NCBI GenBank assembly: GCA_963833605.1
Contig: CAWHYZ010000021.1
Coordinates: 1-64,000 of the forward strand
Direction of reading: 5' to 3'
DNA from: JAFAXD01 sp963833605
GTDB taxonomy: Bacteria > Pseudomonadota > Alphaproteobacteria > Rhizobiales > Xanthobacteraceae
Length of the DNA: 64,000 bases
The translations under genes and the position numbers were made by a program. This document shows positions 43,527-52,751 of this stretch, one piece after another; positions within the stretch are counted from its first letter, which is position 1, and each line of letters opens with the position of its first letter. Under the pieces are notes generated by a model. It searched no databases. It worked only from the letters and a program-made list of their open reading frames with translations, and was not told the origin of the DNA.

Positions 43527-44423
43527 ATGCCCGACAAACACATCCTGCATATGATCACTCCGCTCAAACACATCAGCCCATTCGACATGAACATGGCCGT
43601 GGATGCAGGATTTGATGCCGTGTTTCCCTATACCGGTGTGACAATCGAGGACGTGACAGGCCTGGTGCAGGATGCCATGTTTTCGCGCCCACCCAAGCTT
43701 GGCGTCAAGACTGGAGTGTTCTTCGGCGGCAAGAACGCGATCCTCGCCCTCGACATGCTCTCGGCGGCCAGGAAGGCGCTCGTTCCGCCGTTCGGTATCT
43801 CGCTGTTCGCTGATCCTGCCGGCTCCTTCACCACGGCGGCCGCAATGGTCGCGTGTGTTGAGAAGACATTGCGTGACAAGAAGCAACGCAGTCTGCGCGG
43901 CCTCAACGTCGCCGTGTTCGGGGCGACTGGGGTGGTCGGATTTTGCGCCGGCGTGCTTGCCGCGATGGAAGGCGCGCTTGTGTCGCTCGTCGGTTATGAC
44001 GGAATTGCGCGGGTGAGCGACAGCGCACGGGATATCAAGGCGCGGTTCGATGTCAACGTTGCAGCCGTCGACGGCAGCACCGACGCCAGGAAGGCGGAGC
44101 TTCTCGAGCGCGCGCAAGTCGCGCTCTGCGCCGGCCGCGCAGGCGTTCGTATTCTGACGGCCGCCCAGCTGGCGGCCGCCAAGCAGCTTCTGATCGTTGC
44201 TGATGTGAATGCCGTTCCCCCGCCGGGGGTCGAAGGCCTCGACATGATGGCAAACGGCGCAGAATTGACGTCCCACGGCACGCTCGGGATCGGCCCGTTT
44301 GCCATTGGCAACATCAAATACAAGACCGAATTCGGCTTCTTTCAGCAAATGATCACCGCGACGAAACCGGTCACCCTCGATTTTCGCCAAGCGTTCCAAT
44401 TCGCACGCGAGCTCAATGGCTAG
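43527..44423 (+). CDS. mtdB: NAD(P)-dependent methylene-H4MPT dehydrogenase (MtdB)
   Basis: This 298-residue cytosolic enzyme oxidises methylene-H4MPT to methenyl-H4MPT. Characteristic stretches are LHMITPLKHISPFDMNMAVD, DAVFPYTGVTIEDVTGLVQD, KTGVFFGGKNAILALDMLSA and SLFADPAGSFTTAAAMVACV. The dinucleotide-binding loop is LNVAVFGATGVVGFCAGVLA, and GIGPFAIGNIKYKTEFGFF closes the protein. Its last 8 bases overlap the ATP-grasp gene. Its presence together with mch and fhc marks the H4MPT route. Confidence 0.93.
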   Translation: MPDKHILHMITPLKHISPFDMNMAVDAGFDAVFPYTGVTIEDVTGLVQDAMFSRPPKLGVKTGVFFGGKNAILALDMLSAARKALVPPFGISLFADPAGSFTTAAAMVACVEKTLRDKKQRSLRGLNVAVFGATGVVGFCAGVLAAMEGALVSLVGYDGIARVSDSARDIKARFDVNVAAVDGSTDARKAELLERAQVALCAGRAGVRILTAAQLAAAKQLLIVADVNAVPPPGVEGLDMMANGAELTSHGTLGIGPFAIGNIKYKTEFGFFQQMITATKPVTLDFRQAFQFARELNG

Positions 44424-45541
44424 CAGCCCGACGGTGCTGATCGCGGCCGCGTCCGGCCGTGCCCTGGCGATGTCGGCGCGGCGCGCCGGCTACGCTCCAC
44501 TTGTCGTCGACTGCTTCGGTGATCAGGATACTATTGCGAATGCGGACGCGCACAGACGCGTATCATCCGCCGGCGGGCGGGGCATGCAGGCGAATGACAT
44601 CTTCACTGCTCTCGATGCGCTCGCCGCGGGGCGCGATCCACTCGGCGTCGTATGCGGAACGGGGTTTGAAGATCGGCCCGACCTCCTGGCCTGCATCGCG
44701 CAGCGATGGAGGCTCATTGGAAATGACGCAAACACGGTGGCGCAGATCAAGAACCCATTGGCGCTGGCGGCGTTGTGTGATCGCGGCCGAATTCCGCATC
44801 CTGATACCTCGACCGATCCGCCCCAGGTTCCGACGGGTTGGCTTGCCAAACGGATCGGTGGCGCCGGCGGATCGCACATCCGCCTCGACGGATACGCGGT
44901 CCCCGCGCCCGCGGACTTCTACTACCAGCGACGCGTCGACGGTACGCCCGTATCGGCGCTTGTGCTTGCAAACGGGCACTCCGCCATGATCCTTGGGTTC
45001 AGCACGCAATGGTCGTCGCCGGCCCCCCAGCGACCCTTTCGTTATGGCGGTGCGGCTCGGCCAGCCGAGCTCGCGCCTGAGATCGCTGACGCACTGGCGG
45101 CGGCGGTGCGGCGTCTCGCTGCGCTGGTTCCCCTCGTCGGCCTGAACAGCGTCGACTTTCTGGTCGAGGCTCCCGCGTTTCACTTGGTTGAGATCAACCC
45201 GCGCCCGGGTGCCACCATCGATATCTTTGAATTCGCAAGCCAACGGCTCTCTTTTCGCGCTCCATGTGGCGGCCTGTCGAGGCAAACTCCCGGCAAAGAC
45301 GCCATGCTGCGAAGGAGCAGCCGCTGGCGCGATCGTCTACGCCGAGGACGACATTGCGGCGATGCCGTCTTGGGAATGGCCTGATTGGACCGCTGATCGG
45401 CCGGTTGCGGGAAGCTCGATCCCGGCGCAAAGTCCCTTCTGTACCGTTTTCGCGTCGGCAACGACCGTCGCGCAAGCAAAAGAGCTCGTGGATCGAAGGT
45501 CTCAAGCAATACTCGCACGATTGCGCGCGAGACTGTCATGA
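44416..45541 (+). CDS. ATP-grasp protein of the H4MPT cluster (one frameshift)
   Basis: This ATP-grasp ligase of about 375 codons is of the kind conserved with methylotroph H4MPT genes. The N-terminal pre-grasp domain begins VLIAAASGRALAMSARRAGY. The ATP-binding part has WLAKRIGGAGGSHIRLDGY, FYYQRRVDGTPVSALVLANG and the metal-binding FHLVEINPRPGATIDIFE. A frameshift near 45235 follows this block; the C-terminal part (GKLPAKTPCCEGAAAGAIVY through TVAQAKELVDRRSQAILARL) continues in another frame to 45541, where the stop overlaps mch. Its ligase substrate is not established. Confidence 0.78.
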
Positions 45542-46513
45542 CAACCGATTTTCAGTCAGTGAGCGTGAACGCACGCGCCCTGGTCCTTGTCGAAAAACTC
45601 AGGTCGGCCTGTGCGGAACTCAAAGTCGCCGTCGCCCACGGCGAGCTCGGCGAAACGTTGATCGACGCGGGCGCGCGCCAGCCGGGAAGTATTGCGGCCG
45701 GATTGCTGATCGCCGAGATTTGCATGGGCGGCCTCGGAACCGTCGCGCTCACGGCGAGCAGTGCGACGCCGCGTTGGCCCTGGACCCTGGTGGTGCATTC
45801 GTCCAATCCGATCACGGCCTGCCTCGCCAGCCAGTATGCGGGCTGGCGCCTGAGCAGCGGGGAAGGCAAGGATGCCTTTTTCGCGCTCGCGTCGGGGCCG
45901 GCGCGCGCGCTGGCCCGCAAGGAGAAATTGTTCGAAGAGCTTGCCTACAAGGACAGCGCCGATTGCGCGACGCTGGTGCTCGAGAGCAGCGGACCGCCGC
46001 CGCCGGCGCTCGTGCAGATGGTCGCGCGCGACTGCCGGCTTGGCACCTGATCGTTTGTGTTTCATCTGCACCCCGACGCAAAGCTTTGCCGGAAATGTTC
46101 AGATCGTGGCGCGCGTTCTCGAAGTGGCACTCCACAAAGCCCACGAGCTCAAGTTCCCGCTCGATCGTATCGTGGAAGGTATCGGCGCCGCGCCTCTGTC
46201 TCCGCCGCATCCCGATCTGATCGCGGCCATGGGACGAACCAATGATGCGATCATTTACGCAGGTCGCGCGCATTTGTTTGTCACCGGTGCCACCGGCGAC
46301 GCGCGCGCGCTGGCCGAACGGCTGCCGAGCACGACGTCGCGCGACTATGGCGAGCCGTTTGCGCAGATCTTCAAGCGCTTCAAGGGCGATTTCTACGCGG
46401 TCGATCCGATGTTGTTCAGCCCGGCCCAAGTGACCGTCACGGCGATCGAAAGCGGAGAGAGCTTTCACAACGGTCGCATCGATTTGAAGCTGCTCGATGC
46501 CTCGTTCGCCTGA
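45538..46513 (+). CDS. mch: Methenyl-H4MPT cyclohydrolase (one frameshift)
   Basis: Mch hydrolyses methenyl-H4MPT to formyl-H4MPT. From ATG 45538 the first 170 residues match (VNARALVLVEKLRSACAELK, LIDAGARQPGSIAAGLLIAE, CMGGLGTVALTASS, WTLVVHSSNPITACLASQYA, LSSGEGKDAFFALASGPARA). A shift of one base near 46045 then leads to DRLCFICTPTQSFAGNVQIV, ELKFPLDRIVEGIGAAPLSP, GRTNDAIIYAGRAHLFV and the C-terminus ending LLDASFA at 46513. The total of about 325 codons is normal. The gene should be essential for methylotrophy, so the break is suspect. Confidence 0.88.
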
Positions 46514-47444
46514 CGGTGTCGCGCGCAAGCCGGCAGCGCCGATGCCGCGCATTGCGCTGGTGGGAGATCGGGTGGATTGGCACGCCCGCGAGCTTGCCAA
46601 AGCGCTCGCCGACCTGGGCGTGCGGGCCGTGCCGGTCCGGTTGGAGGATTGCCGGTTCGAGACCGACCGTCACGACGCACTTCACGTGGCCGGGTTCGAT
46701 GATCGCCTTCCCGATGCGGTGTTCGTGCGCTCGATGTCGGGCGGCAATTTCGAGGCCGTCACGCTTCGCCTCGGCATCCTGCACGCACTCAGAGACAGCG
46801 GGGTGTTGGTTTGCAACGACGCGCGCGCGATCGAACGCTGCGTCGACAAGTCGATGACGAGCTTTCTCCTGACCCGAGCCGGGATTCGCAACCCGGCCAC
46901 ATGGGTCACTGAATCGCTCGCGGTGGCCCGTCAGATCGTGCAACGCGAGGCTTCACGCGGGCCGCTTGTCCTCAAGCCCTTGTTCGGATCGCAGGGTCGC
47001 AACCTGCGTCTGATCGCGAGCCCCGACGCCCTTCCGGATTCGAACGCCGTCGCCGGCGTCTACTATTTGCAGCGTTTTCTCGGGGTCGAGCGCGACGGAG
47101 GGTTCCGCGATTTTCGTCTGCTCGTCTTCCAGGGGCGTGTCATTGCGGCGATGATGCGTCACGCTCGGCATTGGATCACCAACGTCAAGCGCGGTGGTCG
47201 GCCGGTCCCCGTCGTACCCGATCGGACGATGAACGAGCTCGCGGCGCGTGCCGCTGCGGCGGTCGGTGCGGACTTTGCCGGCGTCGATATCCTGCATGAT
47301 GCCGACGGCCACCCGACGGTGCTTGAGGTCAACAGCATGCCGGCGTGGTCCGGCCTGCAGAAAGTCACGTCGGTCAACATTGCGTCCGTTGTGGCGGCGG
47401 GACTGATCGGCGCCCTTGCGGCGCACGCGGAGCGCGGGGGGTGA
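46497..47444 (+). CDS. RimK-family ATP-grasp ligase, H4MPT cluster (MptN-like)
   Basis: This protein of up to 315 residues is an ATP-grasp alpha-L-glutamate ligase of the RimK/MptN type. An internal ATG at 46542 gives the more typical start MPRIALVGDRVDWHARELAK. Blocks are DAVFVRSMSGGNFEAVTLRL, NDARAIERCVDKSMTSFLLT, GPLVLKPLFGSQGRNLRLIA and GADFAGVDILHDADGHPTVL with VLEVNSMPAWSGLQKVT. In methanogens MptN adds glutamate to H4MPT. It overlaps mch at its start and the next gene at its stop (GTGA). Confidence 0.8.
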   Translation: MPRSPDGVARKPAAPMPRIALVGDRVDWHARELAKALADLGVRAVPVRLEDCRFETDRHDALHVAGFDDRLPDAVFVRSMSGGNFEAVTLRLGILHALRDSGVLVCNDARAIERCVDKSMTSFLLTRAGIRNPATWVTESLAVARQIVQREASRGPLVLKPLFGSQGRNLRLIASPDALPDSNAVAGVYYLQRFLGVERDGGFRDFRLLVFQGRVIAAMMRHARHWITNVKRGGRPVPVVPDRTMNELAARAAAAVGADFAGVDILHDADGHPTVLEVNSMPAWSGLQKVTSVNIASVVAAGLIGALAAHAERGG

Positions 47445-48304
47445 GGTTGCCGGCCGCGCACATAGCCGCTGCTTTCAAGGCTGCCTGTCTTGACGAGCTC
47501 GACGCCCCGAAGCCCGGCAACGTGCACGTCTTTGCCTCCGGTCATCGCATGACGGCAGCGGAGTTTGCGCGCAGCGCAGAGGCGGCGGCAGCGCCGATCT
47601 CCCAGCCCGGAACGCGCGTCGGCATGCGTATTCTTTCAGCGGTCGAGGCGACGTTCTCAGCGGTCGGCGCCAACACCAACCTCGGTATCATTCTCTTGTG
47701 CGTGCCGCTTGCCGTTGCGGCCGAACCGGCGCCGTCCGACCTGCGCGCCGCACTGAATCTTGTGCTCGCCGATCTCGACATCGAGGACGCGCGCCTCGCT
47801 TTTCGTGCCATCGTGCGCGCGGCGCCCGCCGGCCTTGGTCGGGCCGAACGCCACGACGTATTTGAGCCCGCAACCGTGACGTTGCGGCAGGCGATGGCAG
47901 CCGCCGCTGATCGCGACCGGATCGCGCATCAATACGCGTCCGGTTTCGCGGATGTTTTCGACCTTGGTGAACCTTTGCTGGCAGGAATGTCTGCGCGCGG
48001 GTCGCAGCCGCACTGGGCGACGCTTGCCCTCTACCTGGGTTTCCTGTCCGCATTTCCGGATAGCCACATCGTGCGCAAGCACGGCCTCGCTGTCGCGGAA
48101 ACAATCCGTGGCATCGCGACCTCGTTTCATCGACGCATCGAAGCTTCGGAGCCACCGGATCGCTTGCTCCCGGACCTGCTGGCCTGGGATGCGGAGCTCA
48201 AGGGCAACGCAATCAACCCGGGCACCAGCGCCGACCTCACCGTCGCGACGCTGTTCGTGCGGCGGCTGCGGACCATCTTGCCGCCGTCATCTATTAGTGG
48301 TTGA
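47441..48304 (+). CDS. CitG/MdcB-like triphosphoribosyl-dephospho-CoA synthase family protein
   Basis: This 287-residue protein starts at a GTG overlapping the previous stop. It has the CitG-family core LDELDAPKPGNVHVFASGHR, VGANTNLGIILLCVPLAVAA and ELKGNAINPGTSADLTVATL. In citrate lyase systems such proteins make a phosphoribosyl-dephospho-CoA prosthetic group. In methylotroph C1 clusters the homologue (often called orf5) accompanies mptG, mch and fae. A phosphoribosyl-transfer step in H4MPT or methanofuran synthesis is a reasonable guess, but it is unproven. Confidence 0.78.
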   Translation: MRLPAAHIAAAFKAACLDELDAPKPGNVHVFASGHRMTAAEFARSAEAAAAPISQPGTRVGMRILSAVEATFSAVGANTNLGIILLCVPLAVAAEPAPSDLRAALNLVLADLDIEDARLAFRAIVRAAPAGLGRAERHDVFEPATVTLRQAMAAAADRDRIAHQYASGFADVFDLGEPLLAGMSARGSQPHWATLALYLGFLSAFPDSHIVRKHGLAVAETIRGIATSFHRRIEASEPPDRLLPDLLAWDAELKGNAINPGTSADLTVATLFVRRLRTILPPSSISG

Positions 48305-48459
48305 CTTCGGGCCTGCGGACGTGAATTCCGCCGCTATCTGGCTAACCGGTCCGGGTGTTCAAGCCGGACGCTGACAACAAGGATAGCCGATTTGCCGAAC
48401 GCCGAGTTCTTCGGTGTGCGGATACCAAGAGGTAGTTGTTATCTTGGGAGGAGATGGCG

Positions 48460-48966
48460 ATGGCGAAAATCAATGGACTATGCGTCGGTGAATCTCTGGT
48501 CGGTGAGGGCAACGAGGTCGCTCACATCGATCTCATCATGGGACCGCGCGGCAGCGCTGCCGAGACGGCGTTTGCAAACTGCTTGACCAACAACAAAGAC
48601 GGATTCACGTCGCTGCTCGCGGTCGTGGCGCCGAACCTGTTGACCAAGCCGGCAACCGTCATGTTCAACAAGGTCACGATCAAGGGCGCCAAGCAGGCGG
48701 TGCAGATGTTCGGGCCGGCGCAGCACGCGGTCGCGAAAGCCGTGGCGGACAGCGTCGCCGACGGCACTATTCCGGCCGACGAGGCCGACAATCTGTTCAT
48801 CTGCGTCGGCGTGTTCATCCACTGGGACGCGGCCGATGACAAGAAGATTCAGCAATATAACTATCAGGCCGTGAAAGAATCGATCGCACGTGCCGTCAAA
48901 GGCGAGCCCCGCGCGAGCGAGGTCGTCGCCAAGCGCGATCAGGTCAAACACCCGTTCGCCGCATAG
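48460..48966 (+). CDS. fae: Formaldehyde-activating enzyme (Fae)
   Basis: This 168-residue enzyme condenses formaldehyde with H4MPT to methylene-H4MPT. It has the signature GEGNEVAHIDLIMGPRGSAA with the conserved His22, the LTKPATVMFNKVTIKGAKQA block and the end VVAKRDQVKHPFAA. ATG 48460 is chosen over 48454 because GGGAGGAG then has a normal spacing of about 6 bases. A 155-base gap separates it from the CitG-like gene, so it probably has its own promoter. It is the last gene of the plus-strand C1 cluster. Confidence 0.93.
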   Translation: MAKINGLCVGESLVGEGNEVAHIDLIMGPRGSAAETAFANCLTNNKDGFTSLLAVVAPNLLTKPATVMFNKVTIKGAKQAVQMFGPAQHAVAKAVADSVADGTIPADEADNLFICVGVFIHWDAADDKKIQQYNYQAVKESIARAVKGEPRASEVVAKRDQVKHPFAA

Positions 48967-49101
48967 ATCGGGCTTCCCCCGACGTCCGCGACCGGCAGCG
49001 CCGGACAGTCACATGCAGGCGATTGCTACCGGCGCCTGTGAGAATTTGACATCGGAGCGCTTCCGCACCTCAGGCTGCCGGTCGCGCTCGCGATTCACGG
49101 C

Positions 49102-50707
49102 GTGGACGGTTGTGTTGTCGTGAACACTCTTTGGCGAACCGGATTGTTCCAGGCGGCCGGGCGCGGTCAGGTGGAGTTCGCGCCAGCGCGCGGCCCTGTC
49201 GTCAAGCGCGATCGCCCGCGCCGCGAGCGCGTGCGCGCGGGCCTGCGTGCACGTGCGCTCACCCTGGGCGCATGGGTGCAGGCGCGCTGGCGCTGGTACT
49301 CGATCCGCAGCCAGCTCCTGATCATCGTGCTGGCGATTGAGGTTGCGGCCGCGGTTGTTGCCGGCGGCATCACCATCCTCAAGGCCAGAACTTCGACCCG
49401 TGTGGAAATCGAGGCCTCGACCAGGCTCGCGGAGCTGTTCGTTACCGAGGCCGTGCAACTCGTCCAGAACAATGCGCCGCCGCAGCGGGTGCTGGAGAGT
49501 TTGCCGCTGCAACTCCGATTCCTGCGGCACGTGCGAATATCGGTGCGCGACGCGGCCGATGTCCCGGTCTCGCAGGTTGAGTCAATCGCTCGGCCGGACG
49601 CTCCCCCTAAGGGTGAGCGCCTTCCGGCCCCGGCCTGGTTCCAGGCCCTCATCGCGCCGCCGGTCGAGCGCCATGTCGTGCCCGTGACCGCCGAAGGACG
49701 GCGGATCGGTTCGGTTCTCATCGTCAGCGAGCCCGGCGACGAGATCGCCGAGGTCTGGGAAAACACGGTTGCGCTCGCATGGCTGGCGTTGGCGGTGAAT
49801 GCCGCCATCATCGGGGTGCTCTACCTGCTGTTCGGGCGCGCGCTCGCGCCGCTCACCGGACTGGTCCGCGGGTTGACCGAACTCGAGCGCCGAAACTACA
49901 CGGTGCGGATGCCGGCACCGAAGACGCAGGAATTCATCGCGCTGGCCGCCCGCTTCAATGCGCTCGCGCAGGCGCTTGCGACCGCACGCGCAGACAATAT
50001 CCGGCTCGGTCAGCGCCTGATTACGGCGCAGGACGACGAGCGCCGGCACACCGCGCTCGAACTCCATGACGAGGTCGGGCCGAGCTTGTTCGGCCTCAAG
50101 GCAACCGCGACATCGGTCGCGGCCGCCGTCGCCAATGAACCGGTTGATTCGATGCGCCACAAGATCGGCGAGCGCATCCGCGACATGCTGGCGATCATCG
50201 AGCATCTGCAGGTGATCAACCGGAGTTCTGCTCAATCGGCTGCGCCCGATGGCTCTGGGTCACGTGCCTCTTCGGGATCTCGTTTCGCAGATCGTGCGCG
50301 ACCGGGCGCGCGAGAACGGGGAGATCGAATTTTCATTCGTGGCTGCGAGGCTCGCCACCAGCTACGGCGACACCACCGATCTCACGATCTACCGTTGCAT
50401 CCAGGAGAGTTTGACGAATGCGATCCGCCACGCCCAGGCCAGGACCATCCTGGTCAAGCTCGGCGAAGGACCTGGTTGCGCCGGTTCGGAGCGGCTTGAG
50501 CTCACGGTCGAGGATGATGGGCGCGGCATCGCCGCCGATGCCCTGCGCGGGTTCGGCCTCACCGGCATGCAGGAAAGGGTCCAGGCGCTGGGCGGAGAAT
50601 TTGCGCTGGCGCCGCGCCTGGGCGGCGGTACCGTCGTGCAGGTGACAATTCCGGTCGAAGGCCAGGGTTCCGGCGGACCGCGCAGCGATGATGGTGGTGC
50701 GCAGTGA
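49102..50707 (+). CDS. Sensor histidine kinase, NarX/UhpB type (one frameshift)
   Basis: This kinase of about 535 codons has an Arg-rich cytosolic N-terminus without an ATG; a GTG near 49102 or 49120 is used. A first transmembrane helix follows (SQLLIIVLAIEVAAAVVAGG), then a periplasmic sensor of about 130 residues, a second helix (ALAWLALAVNAAIIGVLYLL) and a HAMP-like linker. The HisKA_3 box is RRHTALELHDEVGPSLFGLK, its histidine being the phosphorylation site. A frameshift near 50228 separates it from the C-terminal ATPase (QESLTNAIRHAQART, DDGRGIAADALRGFGLTGMQ). Its stop overlaps the response regulator gene (GTGA). A ligand cannot be told; lanthanide or C1 control is suggested by position. 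Confidence 0.82.
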
Positions 50708-51339
50708 CGTCCGTCCTGATCATCGATGATCATCCGATCGTCCTGCAGGGATGCAGTCGTGTTTTGCAGGACGCCGGCATCGCCCCGATTTTCGAGGCAC
50801 GCGAGGTCGAGGCCGGCCATCAGCTCGCCCGCAAGCATCGGCCCGATGTGGTCATCATCGATCTCGCCATGCAGGGCAGCGGACTTGCGGGGCTGTCGCT
50901 GATCCGAACAATCCGCGCGCAGGATCCGCGCGCACGGATCCTCGTATTCAGCATGCATAGCGACCCGATCATCGTGCGCCGTGCGTTGGAGACAGGCGCG
51001 ACCGGCTACCTGCTCAAGGATACCTCGTCGGAAGAGCTGGTACGGGCAGTGATGAGCGTCGCCGCCGGAATGCCCTACCTCGGCTCCGACCTTGCCATGC
51101 AGGTGGCGCTCGCGGGCACGCGCGTCTCGGGCAACCCGTTGGCCGATTTGACGCCGCGCGAATTGCAAACGCTTGGTTTGCTGGCGCAAGGCAAGTCCTA
51201 CGGCCGCATCGCCGCCGAGCTCAACGTCAGCTACAAAACCGTGGTCAACGTCTGTTATCAGCTGCGCCAGAAGCTCGACGTGCGCACCCTTCCCGAATTG
51301 ATCCGGCTGTCCGTGCAGCTCGCGCCAAGCACACCGTAG
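50704..51339 (+). CDS. NarL-family response regulator
   Basis: This 211-residue regulator starts at a GTG. The receiver domain has the acidic pair in VLIIDDHPIVLQGCSRVLQD, phospho-acceptor D53 in VVIIDLAMQGSGLAGLSLIR, and the threonine/lysine pair in GATGYLLKDTSSEELVRAVM. The C-terminal LuxR-type HTH is LTPRELQTLGLLAQGKSYGR, IAAELNVSYKTVVNVCYQLR. It is translationally coupled to the kinase and precedes tonB. Likely targets are the xox, pqq and lanthanide genes around it, which is an inference from position. Confidence 0.88.
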   Translation: MTSVLIIDDHPIVLQGCSRVLQDAGIAPIFEAREVEAGHQLARKHRPDVVIIDLAMQGSGLAGLSLIRTIRAQDPRARILVFSMHSDPIIVRRALETGATGYLLKDTSSEELVRAVMSVAAGMPYLGSDLAMQVALAGTRVSGNPLADLTPRELQTLGLLAQGKSYGRIAAELNVSYKTVVNVCYQLRQKLDVRTLPELIRLSVQLAPSTP

Positions 51340-51350
51340 TGGTGCGACCC

Positions 51351-51373
51351 AAACAGATGCTTCGCATCTGTTT
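51351..51373. terminator. Hairpin after the response regulator gene
   Basis: A perfect stem of ten pairs AAACAGATGC/GCATCTGTTT with loop TTC begins 11 bases after the regulator stop. It lacks a clear U-tract, but its place suggests transcription end. Confidence 0.55.
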
Positions 51374-51405
51374 GGAAAGTCGCCCCGCTAAAATCAAATA
51401 TCTTA

Positions 51406-51456
51406 GTGGGCTGACTTGTCCCAACATTTGGGTACCAAATGTTGGGGTCAGACCAC
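51406..51456. repeat. Nested inverted repeat between the regulator and tonB
   Basis: The inner arms CCAACATTTGG and CCAAATGTTGG (51421-51445, loop GTA) are perfect and extend one more pair outward. The outer arms GTGGGCTGAC (51406-51415) and GTCAGACCAC (51447-51456) match at nine of ten positions. The right arm contains GGGGTCAGA, also present near 1640 on the other strand. It may be a mobile-element border or an operator for tonB. Confidence 0.55.
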
Positions 51457-51587
51457 TGGCGGGAGCTCGCGGCTTCACCGGCATTGCCAATTGTTCCCGG
51501 ATAGATCTGGAAAAACATACCGGGACAACAGCGCTCCGGTTGCGCGACCATGGACGCGGGCGTGGGGTTCGTGGGCCGAGTGTTGCG

Positions 51588-52724
51588 ATGCAAGCACCGC
51601 TGGTCGAACTACGCCGGTTCGACATCGACGAATTGACGCCTCCGCGCGCGCCGGTCCCGGTTGCGGATCTCGGCAACGTCATCCCATTCGCGCGTCCCAC
51701 CGCCCGCAAAGCCGATGAGGAAACGCCGCAACAGATCGTAGCGGTACCCGAACATCGCGTTCAGCTGTCGCCGCGCGAACGCAACCGGGCGCGTCTCCTC
51801 GTCTTGCTGATCGTGTCGCTCTTGGCTCACGCCGCGCTCCTCATTTGGCTCTCGCGCCCGCCGCCCCCCCTACCCGGCATCGAACTCGCGCCGATCACCG
51901 TCGAGATCATCGTCAGCGATGGACAACGCGCCGATACGAGTCCGAGCGCAGGCGCGGCCACGACCACTCCGGCGCAAGACAATCCGGAACAGGCAAAGGG
52001 GGAACCGGTTGTGACCCCGCCGGTGCCCGATCCCGCGCCACCGCCCGCGCCGCCGGAGAATGAGGTGAAGCCGGCCGAGGACCAGGCTCCGCCGCCGGCC
52101 GAACCCGAGCCGGCGCCGCAACCTGCTGCTCCACAACAGCCGCCACACGTCGAGGCGGCTCCGCCTCAACCCGAGGCCGTCGAGCCCGCCCCGCCCAAAG
52201 ACCAGATCGAGCAGCTGCCGGCCGAGACCAAAACCGCGCCGGTCGAAATCAAGCCCGCACCCGTTCCGCCGCCAAAACAGAAACAGCCGCAGCCGGCGGT
52301 GACGCCCAAACAACATCAAACGCCGACCAACCAAACCAAGCGACGGCCGGAAGCGGCGCCAGCCGGCCGCCCCAACGGCAAGGCACAGAGTCGTGAAACG
52401 GGCGCGAAGCCGGGAGCGGCCGCGCCAAGCCGTCAGTCGAATGCCGACCCCAATTACCGCGGCACCGCTTTCGCTCATCTGCAGCGCTTCAAACGCATGC
52501 CCGCCGACGCCCAGCGCAACCACAGTCAAGGAACCGCCACCGTCAGCTTCGTGGTCGACGGCAGCGGCCGGGTCGGCGCCGTTCGACTTGTACGCGCGAG
52601 TGGCATCCCCAGCCTGGATCAGGAAGCGTTGGCTTGGCCGCGCCGGGCGTCACCGTTTCCGCCGCCCCCCGGGGGACGCCCCGTACCGATCACGGCGCCG
52701 CTCGCTTTCACCTTCAGGAACTGA
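51588..52724 (+). CDS. tonB: TonB energy-transducing protein
   Basis: This 378-residue TonB-like protein has a cytosolic N-terminal extension of about 75 residues. A single transmembrane helix follows (LLVLLIVSLLAHAALLIWLS), then a long periplasmic Pro/Glu/Lys-rich spacer of roughly residues 110-285. The globular TonB C-terminal domain is HSQGTATVSFVVDGSGRVGA, LVRASGIPSLDQEALAWPRR and a final ITAPLAFTFRN strand. It transduces the proton-motive force to outer-membrane receptors, here probably the receptor at 54667. No exbB or exbD lies in the window. The N-terminal extension is unusual in length. Confidence 0.85.
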   Translation: MQAPLVELRRFDIDELTPPRAPVPVADLGNVIPFARPTARKADEETPQQIVAVPEHRVQLSPRERNRARLLVLLIVSLLAHAALLIWLSRPPPPLPGIELAPITVEIIVSDGQRADTSPSAGAATTTPAQDNPEQAKGEPVVTPPVPDPAPPPAPPENEVKPAEDQAPPPAEPEPAPQPAAPQQPPHVEAAPPQPEAVEPAPPKDQIEQLPAETKTAPVEIKPAPVPPPKQKQPQPAVTPKQHQTPTNQTKRRPEAAPAGRPNGKAQSRETGAKPGAAAPSRQSNADPNYRGTAFAHLQRFKRMPADAQRNHSQGTATVSFVVDGSGRVGAVRLVRASGIPSLDQEALAWPRRASPFPPPPGGRPVPITAPLAFTFRN

Positions 52725-52751
52725 TCCTAAACACGTGCACGGGCTGCACTT

